Source: Mycobacterium helveticum
Lineage (GTDB): Bacteria; Actinomycetota; Actinomycetes; Mycobacteriales; Mycobacteriaceae
Length of the DNA stretch: 42,146 nucleotides
Assembly (NCBI RefSeq): GCF_007714205.1
Contig: NZ_VMQU01000040.1
Location: 1 to 42,146, forward strand
Direction: 5' to 3'
Positions 1 to 7,638 of the stretch are shown piece by piece. Position 1 is the first letter of the stretch. Every line of letters starts with the position of its first letter. Under the pieces are notes generated by a model. The model searched no databases. It was not told the DNA's origin and saw only the letters and a list, made by a program, of their open reading frames with translations. Both the position numbers and the translations under genes were made by a program.

Positions 1-1
1 C

Positions 2-178
2 CATCAGCGCGCAGCCACCATCAACCAGATCACCGAAAACAAGATCATCACAAGCCGGCTGAAAAATCAGGGTCTGACGCGGCACCTGCGCGCCGGCACA
101 AGCGCGCCAGTCTTTCGCCCGTTGGCGGCGCGTGTTCAATCGGCGCCACGGGTACAACTTTCTATGAGGCGCATATGA
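2..178 (+). other. Open frame running in from the left edge, unidentified
   Basis: Reading frame 2 is open from the window edge to a TGA at 176-178 (58 codons), with no start codon inside the window. I do not recognise the protein. The repeat copy at 53-77 lies in this frame and reads as Ser-Arg-Leu-Lys-Asn-Gln-Gly-Leu. The same octapeptide is encoded by the other full-length copy near 24.17 kb, so the frame may be a chance opening across a repeat and not a gene. No domain is visible. Confidence 0.2.
53..77 (+). repeat. Copy 1 of a 25-bp dispersed repeat
   Basis: This 25-bp stretch contains CTGAAAAATCA followed by GGGTCTGA. It matches 24 of 25 bases with the reverse complement of 24156-24180. 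A shorter copy lies at 24232-24254 and a 14-base copy at 22287-22300. Flanking bases differ at every copy, so the repeat itself is the shared unit. It could be the terminal inverted repeat of a mobile element; no transposase is visible next to it. Confidence 0.7.
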
Positions 179-256
179 GGTCGGAAATTCCGCTCCGCTG
201 AAACCAGGACTTTCCTAAGCTCCTTACCGACCACCAACGGAAGGGGCATCGAGCCA

Positions 257-472
257 ATGACATTCCGCCATCTCGTCTCCGCAGTGGTTGCAGTTGCCGC
301 AATCGCCGGGATCGGAGTTCCTGGCGCACCCGCAGCCCAGGCAGACCCACCGTATAGGAATTGCTCGCAGGCGCACGCGGATGGTCGTTACAACATCCCG
401 CAAGGCGATCCGGCCTACACTCAGAAGCTTGACCGCGACAACGACGGACTTGCTTGCGAACCGTACCAGTGA
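257..472 (+). CDS. Small secreted excalibur calcium-binding domain protein
   Basis: This 71-residue protein has an N-terminal signal peptide: a basic start, a hydrophobic Ala/Val/Ile core to about residue 25, and an AQA-type cleavage site near residue 29. The rest is a single excalibur domain. It has an N-terminal Cys (YRNCSQA), the acidic calcium-loop motif DRDNDGLACE and a second Cys. The domain family is known as an extracellular, probably calcium-binding module. A GGAAGGGG ribosome-binding site sits just upstream of the ATG. The next gene on the same strand ends with the same domain fused to a nuclease, suggesting a related extracellular role. The exact function is unknown. Confidence 0.8.
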   Translation: MTFRHLVSAVVAVAAIAGIGVPGAPAAQADPPYRNCSQAHADGRYNIPQGDPAYTQKLDRDNDGLACEPYQ

Positions 473-679
473 GTGTTCCGTGCAGGGTGTTTGTTCTGTG
501 AAGCATTGGACGTCCGAAGCCGCCGAATGATGCGGCAATCTGTACGAGAGATTGAATGTCGAGCGTGAGCAGAGGCTTCCCCCGTGAGCGCGCAGCATCC
601 CGGTGGCTGTAGGGGTCGTGTGTGTCCCAGGCCTGAAGCAGTGTGCAACGCCGCAGCAGAGCCTGCATCCTGTTTACAG

Positions 680-708
680 TTGACGCTGCAGAGATACTCT
701 TGTCAGAT
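680..708 (+). promoter_or_regulatory. Candidate SigA-type promoter for the HNH/excalibur gene
   Basis: TTGACG at 680-685 and TCAGAT at 703-708 are separated by 17 bp and lie about 50 bp upstream of the ATG at 755. The -35 match is good and the -10 is weak. The rest of the 282-bp gap between 472 and 755 shows no gene. Confidence 0.35.
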
Positions 709-754
709 TCTCGCCGCACTAAGTGTGCGGACAGGTGAACGACGATGATCACCC

Positions 755-1891
755 ATGACGACCACGATCAGCCCGCGACGGCCGCAGGACCATGCGATGA
801 TGCGACCACGGTCGTGCCCGCACCTGCCCAGGCAGCCCCCGAACTTGCTTGGTCGCAGGGAGATTCCGAGACGGAGTCGCTGCACCGTCCGTGGCGTTCG
901 GTGTGGACTCTCCGGTGTCGGGGTGGTATGTGCGGTCTTGGTTGCGGTCATCATCGACGGGCTGGGCTTTGCAGGCAAAAGCGGTGCCCCTCAGGGATCG
1001 CCCCACCCGGGGAGAATCGGGGCGACCACACCGCCTTCATCAGCTGCATTGGCCGGGCCTTCGTCGTCTCCCGGCTTGCCGTTGTCCTTCGTCCCAGGGG
1101 CGCTGGAACAACCGGTGGACGCGGCGGCGGCCGCGGCGCGACTCGCAACCTTGCCGATCAAGGGCCGCGCACCCAAAACCGGTTATCACCGTGGGCTTTT
1201 CGGCGATGCCTGGACTGACGACGTGACGGTGGCCGACGGACACAACGGCTGCGATACCCGCGACGACATCCTCTCGCGCGACCTCGCCGACATTGTCCGC
1301 AATGGCGACTGCACTGTGATCTCTGGTGTGCTGCGCGACCCGTACAGCGGCACCACGGTCGAGTTTCACCGCGGCCAGGGCACGTCATCGCTGGTGCCGA
1401 TCGACCATGTGGTCGCGTTGTTGGACGCATGGCAGAAGGGTGCGCAGCAGTGGGATGCTGCCACGCTGCGCAACTTCGCCAACGACCCGATCAATTTGCA
1501 GGCCACCACCCGGTCGATGAACGAGCAGAAGGGTGCTGGCGACGCTGCAACGTGGTTGCCACCCAACAAGTCCTACCGCTGCGCGTACGTCTCTCGCATC
1601 GTCGAGGTGAAGACCGCTTATGGGCTTTGGGTGACGCAGGCCGAACACGATGCGATCGCTCGGATATTGACAAGCTGCGGGGCTCCCTCCGCGGACCCCG
1701 AGCCGCCGCCGACGGACACCGCCCCCGCATATTTCCCGCCACCTCCTGCATCGGTGCCCGATAGCGGGTTGCCCGTCTACTACCCAAATTGCAGAGCGGC
1801 AAGGGACGCCGGCGCGGCGCCGATCTATGCGGGACAGCCCGGATATCGACCCGGGCTTGACCGCGATAGCGACGGTGTGGCCTGCGAATAA
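755..1891 (+). CDS. Membrane-anchored or secreted HNH nuclease-like protein (DUF1524) with C-terminal excalibur domain
   Basis: The 378-residue product has a basic N-terminus, one hydrophobic segment at about residues 53-73 (signal anchor or late signal peptide), then a linker. A GmrSD-C/DUF1524-type HNH domain follows at about residues 145-300. Its visible hallmarks are the DHVVALLDAW motif with the Asp-His pair, the conserved phrase around GAQQWD, the Asn-rich stretch NDPINLQ, and the ATWLPP and SYRC blocks. After a proline-rich linker the last 40 residues form an excalibur domain with DRDSDGVACE. The architecture is known in actinobacteria as an exported nuclease-like protein; the substrate is not established. 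The start is uncertain because no strong ribosome-binding site precedes the ATG. A candidate terminator lies 45 bp after the stop. Confidence 0.75.
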   Translation: MTTTISPRRPQDHAMMRPRSCPHLPRQPPNLLGRREIPRRSRCTVRGVRCGLSGVGVVCAVLVAVIIDGLGFAGKSGAPQGSPHPGRIGATTPPSSAALAGPSSSPGLPLSFVPGALEQPVDAAAAAARLATLPIKGRAPKTGYHRGLFGDAWTDDVTVADGHNGCDTRDDILSRDLADIVRNGDCTVISGVLRDPYSGTTVEFHRGQGTSSLVPIDHVVALLDAWQKGAQQWDAATLRNFANDPINLQATTRSMNEQKGAGDAATWLPPNKSYRCAYVSRIVEVKTAYGLWVTQAEHDAIARILTSCGAPSADPEPPPTDTAPAYFPPPPASVPDSGLPVYYPNCRAARDAGAAPIYAGQPGYRPGLDRDSDGVACE

Positions 1892-1936
1892 TCCCCGGGA
1901 TGTAATCACCCAACTGGCTGACGCAACCTGTCAGGC

Positions 1937-1952
1937 GGGGACACTAGTCCCC
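1937..1952 (+). terminator. Short hairpin, candidate terminator of the HNH gene
   Basis: GGGGAC, a four-base ACTA loop and GTCCCC form a perfect 6-bp stem, 46 bp after the stop codon. It is followed by AAATAAG and not by a T run, so this would be a tail-less mycobacterial-type terminator at best. Confidence 0.4.
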
Positions 1953-2142
1953 AAATAAGAGAGCCGGTGCCGGCGGGTATCAGGACGGCAAGGCCGCCCT
2001 CACCGTTCCTTGAGTGCGGCGATGAATGGGAAGAAAGTGGTGGTCCCAATGCGTTGTGGCGTGCCGTCCGGTTGTGACTTCATCGACCACGCGGTCTTGT
2101 GCGGCGTCGATGTCCCGCACGCCGTGGGGCTATGTTCTCTGT

Positions 2143-2202
2143 ATGACAATGGCGGACAGCCGGATGGCGGCGGCGCACAGCAGCAGGTTGAAGTGCGGAT
2201 GA
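2143..2202 (+). other. Possible 19-codon leader ORF overlapping the SRPBCC gene start
   Basis: An ATG at 2143 opens a 19-residue frame that stops at 2200-2202, in an ATGA overlap with the SRPBCC start at 2199. TATGTT at 2131-2136 lies 6 nt before the ATG, the spacing of a leaderless mycobacterial transcript. The rest of the 306-bp gap from 1892 to 2198 contains the hairpin at 1937 and nothing else I can identify. Confidence 0.25.
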
Positions 2203-2633
2203 TCGAGTTCACCCTCACCCGGACCTCGACGGCGCCGATCGAGACAGTGTTCGACGCCCTGACCGACCACCGCGGGATCGCGGACTACATGTGGGCAATC
2301 CGGCGCAGCACGCTCGATCGCGAGGGCACCCCTGCACCCAACGGTGTCGGCGCGATCAGACGTCTGGTGGCGATCGGACCCCCATTCGTCGAGGAGATCA
2401 TCGACTACGAGCGACCCACCCGCTACGCGTACAGGATGCTCTCGGGCGCGCCCACCCGGGATCACGTCGGCACGGTCCAGCTGCGTGAGACAGAAACGGG
2501 GACCGAGGTCAGCTGGCATCTCCGGTCGACGCTGAAGATCCCCGGTGTCGACCGGCTGATGTATCCGGTGTTCAAGAAGGTCATCGACGAGCTCCTCAAA
2601 GGCGGCATCGCCGCCGCCGAACGCCGCACCTGA
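2199..2633 (+). CDS. SRPBCC (START/Bet v 1-like) family protein
   Basis: This 144-residue protein begins MIEFTLTRTSTAPIETVFDAL, the typical first strand and helix of a polyketide-cyclase/START-like fold. It continues with the alternating strands of that fold and ends in the long amphipathic C-terminal helix (about residues 115-140). Such proteins bind a hydrophobic ligand in a cavity, and many mycobacterial members have no known substrate. An in-frame extension back to 2010 is possible, but its composition does not look like this family. I therefore chose the ATG at 2199, where the conserved fold starts. It converges on the DUF732 gene. Confidence 0.75.
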   Translation: MIEFTLTRTSTAPIETVFDALTDHRGIADYMWAIRRSTLDREGTPAPNGVGAIRRLVAIGPPFVEEIIDYERPTRYAYRMLSGAPTRDHVGTVQLRETETGTEVSWHLRSTLKIPGVDRLMYPVFKKVIDELLKGGIAAAERRT

Positions 2634-2658
2634 ACATTCCCACTGGATCCCAGCGCCC

Positions 2659-3264
2659 CTATCGGTCGCCGTACTGCGGGCAGTAGGCGTCCACGGCGTC
2701 CCAGACGGCCCGCGTCGCCTCCTGCGGCGTCAGCTGCGGACTTTTGCGCAGCGTCCCCCTGATGTAGTCGTCGACGCTGCCGCCACCGGCCAGGTCGCTG
2801 CAGAGTTGCCCGGCCTGAGCGTCGGCCCGCGCGGGATTCCGCAACCACATCCCGTCGTCGCCGCGCAGTGCATCGGCGAATCTTCCTTCCGCGGCGGGTG
2901 GGAACGGCTGGACCGGCGGTGCCGCCCGGACCCGCGGCGCCGGTCGCACCGGTGGCGGGGATGCCTTGGGCGGCGGCGCCTGGGGTGGCGCCGCTTTCGG
3001 TGCGGGTGCCGCTGCGGGCGGCGGCAGCACCTCGACGGGCGGCCTGATGCTGAAGTGCTCCCCGTGCGGTGCGGTCAGCGCCAGCGTCGCCGCGACGGAC
3101 ACCGCCGCGACAGCCACCGCCGCAATCACGGCGGTGACGAGCCGGCCGTCGGCGAGCCTGCGCAGCAGGGACCACCTGCCGTGTCGCCACGCCTCCTCGG
3201 GCTCGTCACCCCACGCGTACACCACTGACGCCGGTGCGGGGGCGATCGCCCGGGTGGGTTCCAC
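2659..3264 (-). CDS. Single-pass membrane protein with proline-rich linker and DUF732 domain
   Basis: The 201-residue product has a short cytoplasmic N-terminus, one transmembrane helix at about residues 42-64 (Ala/Val-rich) and a Pro/Ala-rich extracytoplasmic linker at about 75-122. A C-terminal DUF732-type domain follows, with two Cys (QLCSD and DAYCPQ) that probably form a disulfide. DUF732 proteins are abundant exported mycobacterial proteins of unknown function. The only in-frame start is GTG at 3264, because a TGA lies nine codons upstream. The gene is divergent from the methyltransferase across a 144-bp gap. Confidence 0.75.
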   Translation of the reverse strand: MEPTRAIAPAPASVVYAWGDEPEEAWRHGRWSLLRRLADGRLVTAVIAAVAVAAVSVAATLALTAPHGEHFSIRPPVEVLPPPAAAPAPKAAPPQAPPPKASPPPVRPAPRVRAAPPVQPFPPAAEGRFADALRGDDGMWLRNPARADAQAGQLCSDLAGGGSVDDYIRGTLRKSPQLTPQEATRAVWDAVDAYCPQYGDR

Positions 3265-3408
3265 GACCTCGGCGGTGTCGTCGTCGGTTCATGCTCCGAT
3301 TGTGCGCGCGGGGTGCGACACGGTGCGTGTCGCCGCTGGCGGGCCCCGGCGCAACGCGTTAGGCTCGACCGAATTAGAGAACGAGTCTGTCTACAAAAGG
3401 GGAAGCTG

Positions 3409-4137
3409 ATGAGCGACCGGCCCCACATGGATTTCGAGGCGCTCTACGGCCAGTCCGAACCCAGCCGCGTCCCGTGGGACATCGGCGGGCCGCAGCCCGT
3501 GGTCCAGCAGTTGGTGGCCTTCGGCGGACTGCGCGGTCAGGTGCTCGACCCGGGCACCGGTCCGGGCTATCACGCCATTCACTTCGCGTCGAAGGGCTAC
3601 TCGACCACCGGGGTCGACGGGTCGGCGTCGGCGATCGAGCAGGCCGGGCGCAGGGCCGCGGCCGCCGGGGTCGCGGTCGACTTCCAGGTCGCCGACGCCA
3701 CGGTGCTGGACGGCTTCGAGGGCCGCTTCGACACGGTCGTCGACAGCGCCTTCTATCACGTCTTCCTCGACGACGAGGAGACCCAGACCCGCTACGTGCA
3801 GGCCCTGCGCCGGGCCACCAGGCCCGGGGCGCGGCTGTTCATGTTCGAATTCGGTCGTCACAACGTCAACGGCATCCAGTGGGACGGACTGCCGGCCGAC
3901 AACTTCGAGCGGGTGCTCGACGCGGGGCGGTGGCGTCTCGACCACCTCGGCACCTCCACGTATGTGGCGCGGTTCGGGCCCGAAACCCTCACGCGCATGG
4001 AGAACGTGGGGTCCGACCCGGCCTGGGAGCAGCGGATGAAACCGCTGCAGGACCAACTCGCCGTCATCGGGCCGCTGCTGCACGACCACCGGGTGCACAT
4101 GCCCATCTGGGTGGTCGCGGCGACGCGCCTCGACTAG
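3409..4137 (+). CDS. Class I SAM-dependent methyltransferase
   Basis: The 242-residue protein contains the SAM-binding glycine motif I in the form LDPGTGPGYHAIHFA (about residues 46-60). Motif II follows with the acidic TGVDGS at the end of strand 2, and there is a DVVDSAFYH-like post-motif (TVVDSAFYHVF). The ATG at 3409 follows an AAAGGGGA ribosome-binding site, which decides it over the longer upstream frame. The substrate is not evident. A TAGGCT at 3360-3365 is a possible -10 element. The gene converges on the amidohydrolase, with only 6 bp between the stops. Confidence 0.8.
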   Translation: MSDRPHMDFEALYGQSEPSRVPWDIGGPQPVVQQLVAFGGLRGQVLDPGTGPGYHAIHFASKGYSTTGVDGSASAIEQAGRRAAAAGVAVDFQVADATVLDGFEGRFDTVVDSAFYHVFLDDEETQTRYVQALRRATRPGARLFMFEFGRHNVNGIQWDGLPADNFERVLDAGRWRLDHLGTSTYVARFGPETLTRMENVGSDPAWEQRMKPLQDQLAVIGPLLHDHRVHMPIWVVAATRLD

Positions 4138-4143
4138 CGCGGG

Positions 4144-5256
4144 CTACCGCGCGGCCAGGCGGTAGACGCGGGCGGCGTTGCCGCGCGCGATCAGATCGAC
4201 CACCCGCAGCGCGTCGCCCTCGCTCCAGTCGCCGGCGTCGACGAAGCCGCGCAGCACCCGATGAATGCCGTTGCGCCACAACCGTGTCCCCAGGAAATGC
4301 AACTCCGCCGGACCGAACCCGTCCGAGGAGTACAGGATCTTGCGGAAGGGCGCCATCTCCAGCAGTCGGGCGATGAACGCCGGCCCGCGCGCCCCCAGAT
4401 GGTTGATGCTCAGGCCGCCGTCGAGATAGACGTTGTTGAACGCCTGCGCCAGATAGCCGGCCTCCCGCTCGTAGGGGTAGCAGTGCAGCAGCACGATCGG
4501 GGTGTCGCCGGAACGTCGCAGAAAGTCAAGCAGCAGCAGCGGATTGGCCTTGTACAGGTCGCAGTCCCGGTCGCCGAAGCCGACGTGCAATTGCAGGGGC
4601 AGGCCCAGCCGCAGCCCCTGATGCAGGCCGAAGCGCAGCAGCACGCGATCGCGTAACCGGACCCCGCCCCGGTCGCGCCAGCGGCTCGCCGCGCGGGCGA
4701 CCTCCGCGGCCGACGGCTCGGTCAGGTCGCCGTCGAACCCGCCCCGATACGCCAGGACCGACTTGGTACCGACTGCCGACGCCGCGCGCCGGTGCAGGAT
4801 CTCCCCGAACGTTGCCGCGTAGTCGCCGGGGGCCTGCGCGGCCTGCTCGGCCACTTCCTCGAGGCGGACGATCTCGTGGGCGCGGTTGCCCGACAACGCT
4901 TCCAGCTCCGCGACGCCGGCGACGTCGCTGCCGACCCCGGTGTCCACCAGCCAGTCGCCCACCCCCGCCGACGACAGGAACAGCCGGGCCAGTTCGATCT
5001 CGCTGTGGCGGCTGCGACGCTCCCAATAGTCTTCTGCCGCGGCATGTCCGGGCAGGCCGAGGACGGGTGCGCAGTGGGCGCGCACCGCGAAGCCCAGTTG
5101 CGAGTCGAACCCCGAGTCGAACTCGGCGAGCGGCTCGGTGTTGGCCTCGTTGAGCGCATTCTCGAACCGTGCCCGGTCCCCCGCCGCCAACCAGCACCCG
5201 TGGACGTGCTGATCGATCAGCGTCACGCCTTCGATGTGCCGCGCCAGCTCGGTCAC
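4144..5256 (-). CDS. Amidohydrolase family 2 protein, partner of GlnA3 (Rv1879-like)
   Basis: This 370-residue TIM-barrel amidohydrolase starts at a GTG that overlaps the glnA3 stop codon by 4 bp (GTGA), implying translational coupling. The metal motif is DQHVHG at about residue 16. It also shows LQLHVGFGD (a second His after the mid-barrel strand), HCYPYEREAG, and KILYSSDGF near the C-terminus, the usual terminal Asp of the family. In eukaryotic FluG and related proteins the same two domains, amidohydrolase and glutamine synthetase, are fused. I infer that this enzyme hydrolyses or processes a gamma-glutamyl-amide or related intermediate made or used by its partner. It corresponds in position to Rv1879. 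Confidence 0.8.
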   Translation of the reverse strand: MTELARHIEGVTLIDQHVHGCWLAAGDRARFENALNEANTEPLAEFDSGFDSQLGFAVRAHCAPVLGLPGHAAAEDYWERRSRHSEIELARLFLSSAGVGDWLVDTGVGSDVAGVAELEALSGNRAHEIVRLEEVAEQAAQAPGDYAATFGEILHRRAASAVGTKSVLAYRGGFDGDLTEPSAAEVARAASRWRDRGGVRLRDRVLLRFGLHQGLRLGLPLQLHVGFGDRDCDLYKANPLLLLDFLRRSGDTPIVLLHCYPYEREAGYLAQAFNNVYLDGGLSINHLGARGPAFIARLLEMAPFRKILYSSDGFGPAELHFLGTRLWRNGIHRVLRGFVDAGDWSEGDALRVVDLIARGNAARVYRLAAR

Positions 5257-6614
5257 AGGCTCCAGGCCATCCGGAACTTGTCCGCGAGTTGCTCGGGGCC
5301 GAGGTCGCCGTAACGCTCGTGCTCCAGGCGGCGCACCGCGACGACCGCGTCCACCGCGGCGTCGCCCAAAACCCGCCGCAGCAGCGCCGAATCGTCCAGT
5401 GCGCCAATCACCTCCGCCTGGTCGGTGGGCAGCGCCGCGATGCCGTCGCGGTCGCGGTCGGAGTCCGACAGCGTCGCCGGGTCGACAGTGGCCTGGGGCG
5501 GCAACGCGGCCTGGTTGTTGATGCCGTCGAGCGCCAGGCCCAGGATCGCCGCGGACGCCAGGTAGGGGTTCGCCGACGGGTCGACGACCTTCACCTCGGC
5601 GTTGCCCCCGTACGGCGTACCGGGGCCTCCCCTGACGAATCGCACTGCGGCCTCCCGGTTCTCGGTGCCCCAGCACGCGTAGGCGCCGGCCCAGTTGCCG
5701 GGCCGCATCCGCAGGCCGGACACGATCGACCCGCACAGCACGCCCTGCGCCTCGCGCAGTCCGTGCACCACGCCCGCCACCGCGCTCTCCCCCGCCGGCG
5801 TCATCCCCTCGGCGCCGGTGCCGTCGGAGAACAGCGGCCCCTCCGGCATGCTGAGCGAAAAATGTTGGTGGGCACCCGATCCGACGCTGTCCGCAAAGGG
5901 GGTCGGTGACAGGCTGATGCGCAGCCCGTGGCGGCGGGCCGCGCGTCCGATGATGAGCCGCGTCAGCACCAGCTGGTCGGCGGCGGCCACCGGGGGATGC
6001 GGCGCCAGCGAGATCTCGAACTGGTTGGCCCCGTACTCGGCGTGGAATTGCTCGATCGCGATGCCGGCGGCGGTGGCCGAGGAGTTGACGTCGCGAACGA
6101 ACGCCTCGTGCTCGAGGACGCCGGCCAGGCCGTACTGCGCCCACAACGCCGACGGCAGCCTCCCCCCGGCGGGATCGACCAGCAGGAACTCGATCTCGTG
6201 GCCGATCAGGGCCTCGATGCCGGCCTCGGTGAGTGCGGCCTCGATCCTGCCGAGCGTGCCGCGGCCGCAGGCGGGCACGGGGGTGCCGTCCTGCTCGTAG
6301 AAGGCGGCGGGCGCCCAGGCCAGCCCCGCGCCGACGATGCGCAGCGCCGACAGGTCGATGCGCAGGCGCTGATCGCCGATGACGCCGATGTGGTCGGTGA
6401 AGGCGATGCCGGTCTGGTCGATCGCGAAGGCGTGCCACGAGGGGCTGGCGCCCAGGCCGGGGTCGGCGAAGGTGTTGGTCCGCCGGATGGGCACCGTCTT
6501 GGCCAGGGTGAGTCCCGCGGGGTTGACGACGGTGCCGATGACGGTGTCGACGCCTTCGGCTTCGAGTTGGGCGATCGCGGCGGCGGCAAGGGGTGTGCCG
6601 GTCATGGCAGTCAT
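5253..6614 (-). CDS. glnA3: Glutamine synthetase-like ligase GlnA3
   Basis: The product is about 453 residues. It has the GS beta-grasp N-domain followed by the catalytic domain: GHEIEF (metal Glu), HAEYGANQFEIS, GSGAHQHFS (ATP/metal His), a lone Arg-rich substrate loop around GLRMRPGNW, and DPSANPYLA. The canonical NRLVPGYEAP signature of true glutamine synthetases is replaced by RMRPGNWAG, so ammonia-dependent glutamine synthesis is unlikely. Relatives in actinobacteria include gamma-glutamyl-polyamine and -ethanolamine ligases. Start is ATG 6614, or the second ATG at 6605, which is better spaced from GGGAAG. It lies between an LLM oxidoreductase and an amidohydrolase on the same strand and corresponds to Rv1878. 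Confidence 0.85.
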   Translation of the reverse strand: MTAMTGTPLAAAAIAQLEAEGVDTVIGTVVNPAGLTLAKTVPIRRTNTFADPGLGASPSWHAFAIDQTGIAFTDHIGVIGDQRLRIDLSALRIVGAGLAWAPAAFYEQDGTPVPACGRGTLGRIEAALTEAGIEALIGHEIEFLLVDPAGGRLPSALWAQYGLAGVLEHEAFVRDVNSSATAAGIAIEQFHAEYGANQFEISLAPHPPVAAADQLVLTRLIIGRAARRHGLRISLSPTPFADSVGSGAHQHFSLSMPEGPLFSDGTGAEGMTPAGESAVAGVVHGLREAQGVLCGSIVSGLRMRPGNWAGAYACWGTENREAAVRFVRGGPGTPYGGNAEVKVVDPSANPYLASAAILGLALDGINNQAALPPQATVDPATLSDSDRDRDGIAALPTDQAEVIGALDDSALLRRVLGDAAVDAVVAVRRLEHERYGDLGPEQLADKFRMAWSL

Positions 6615-6636
6615 CTTCCCAGCCTTGAGAGCCCGA

Positions 6637-7518
6637 TCAGGTTTGGCGGTCCAGCAACTCGCCCGCGAACCGGTCGATGAACTGGTCGGCGGGCGCACCG
6701 CCCGCCGACCGGATGACGAATTTCGACAATCCCGCGGCGATGTAGGCGTCGAGCTGGCGGTGCAGCCGGTCCCAGTCGGCGGCGATCAGCTCGCCGGGAT
6801 CGAGGTCCGGACGGCGGCGCCGCGCCACCGCGACCATCGCCGGGGACAACTCACCGTCGCCGACCGCCAGGGAGATGCCGAAGTGGTCCGGTTCGATTCG
6901 CCGCCCGGCCCGCGCCGCTGCCGCTTCGATCGCGTCACGCCCGGCCCGCGCCTCGGCCGGGGTCAGGAAGCTGCCCAGCCAGCCGTCGGCCAGCGTGCCG
7001 ATGCGCCGGAACGCGGCCGGCGCCGAGCCGCCCAGCCAGATGTCCAGCGGGGGCGACGGCCGCGGCGCGACCGCAGTGGCGCTCACGGTGAAATAGTCAC
7101 CGGCGTAGCCGGCCGAGCCGTCGACCAGCGCGGAGCGCAGCACCCGCAGCGACTCGTCGAACACCGCCGCCCGTTTCCCCTCGGGAACCACGAACACCTC
7201 GCGTTCGGCCGGTATGGCCGGACGCAGGCCGAAGACGGGCAGGACCCGACCCGGCGCGACGGCCGCCAGGGAGGCCAGCTGCTTGGCGACGAGCACCGGA
7301 TGCCGCCCGGGGAGAACGGCCACCGACGTGCCGACCTTCAGCCGGCACGTCCGGGCCAGCGCGTAGGCCATCCCGACCATCGGGTCCACCGCCGGGGAGT
7401 ACACCAACTCGGAGAACCACAGCGAGTCCACCCCGCCGCGCTCCAGGTGGTCGACGATGCCGGCGAGCTCGTCGGGCGCGGTGTTCGCGCCCAGCCCGAC
7501 GCCGAATCGGATCTTCAC
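6637..7518 (-). CDS. LLM-class (probably F420-dependent) oxidoreductase
   Basis: The 293-residue protein has the luciferase-like TIM-barrel layout. It begins VKIRFGVGLG and shows SLWFSELVYS near residue 38, then LKVGTSVAVLPGRHPVLVAKQLASL (the conserved cofactor-binding strand region) and PLDIWLGGSAPAAFRRIG. Mycobacterial members of this class commonly use coenzyme F420. The GTG at 7518 follows a GAGGGGGG ribosome-binding site, which decides it over an upstream ATG. Only 22 bp separate it from glnA3, so the two probably share a transcript. The substrate is unknown; the link to the GS-like partner is by position only. Confidence 0.8.
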   Translation of the reverse strand: MKIRFGVGLGANTAPDELAGIVDHLERGGVDSLWFSELVYSPAVDPMVGMAYALARTCRLKVGTSVAVLPGRHPVLVAKQLASLAAVAPGRVLPVFGLRPAIPAEREVFVVPEGKRAAVFDESLRVLRSALVDGSAGYAGDYFTVSATAVAPRPSPPLDIWLGGSAPAAFRRIGTLADGWLGSFLTPAEARAGRDAIEAAAARAGRRIEPDHFGISLAVGDGELSPAMVAVARRRRPDLDPGELIAADWDRLHRQLDAYIAAGLSKFVIRSAGGAPADQFIDRFAGELLDRQT

Positions 7519-7638
7519 CGGCGGCCCCCCTCGATGTCGGGATCTGTGCCCGCGAGACATAAACGACTGCGACGCGCCACGGCGTGTCGTCGCAGCCGGT
7601 CATGTGTCGCGACGGGTGCGGCGACCCGATGCCGGCGG

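Noticed and set aside
1..178. Transposase or integrase C-terminus at the left edge
   Set aside because: The repeat tempted this call, but the 58 visible codons have no catalytic motif or family similarity I can recognise.
2010..2198. 63-residue N-terminal extension of the SRPBCC protein
   Set aside because: The segment lacks family similarity, and the START-like fold begins precisely at the ATG at 2199.
5257..6438. N-terminal extension fusing 394 codons to the amidohydrolase
   Set aside because: The extension is antisense-like low-complexity sequence that overlaps glnA3 in another frame. The GTGA overlap at 5253-5256 gives the natural start.
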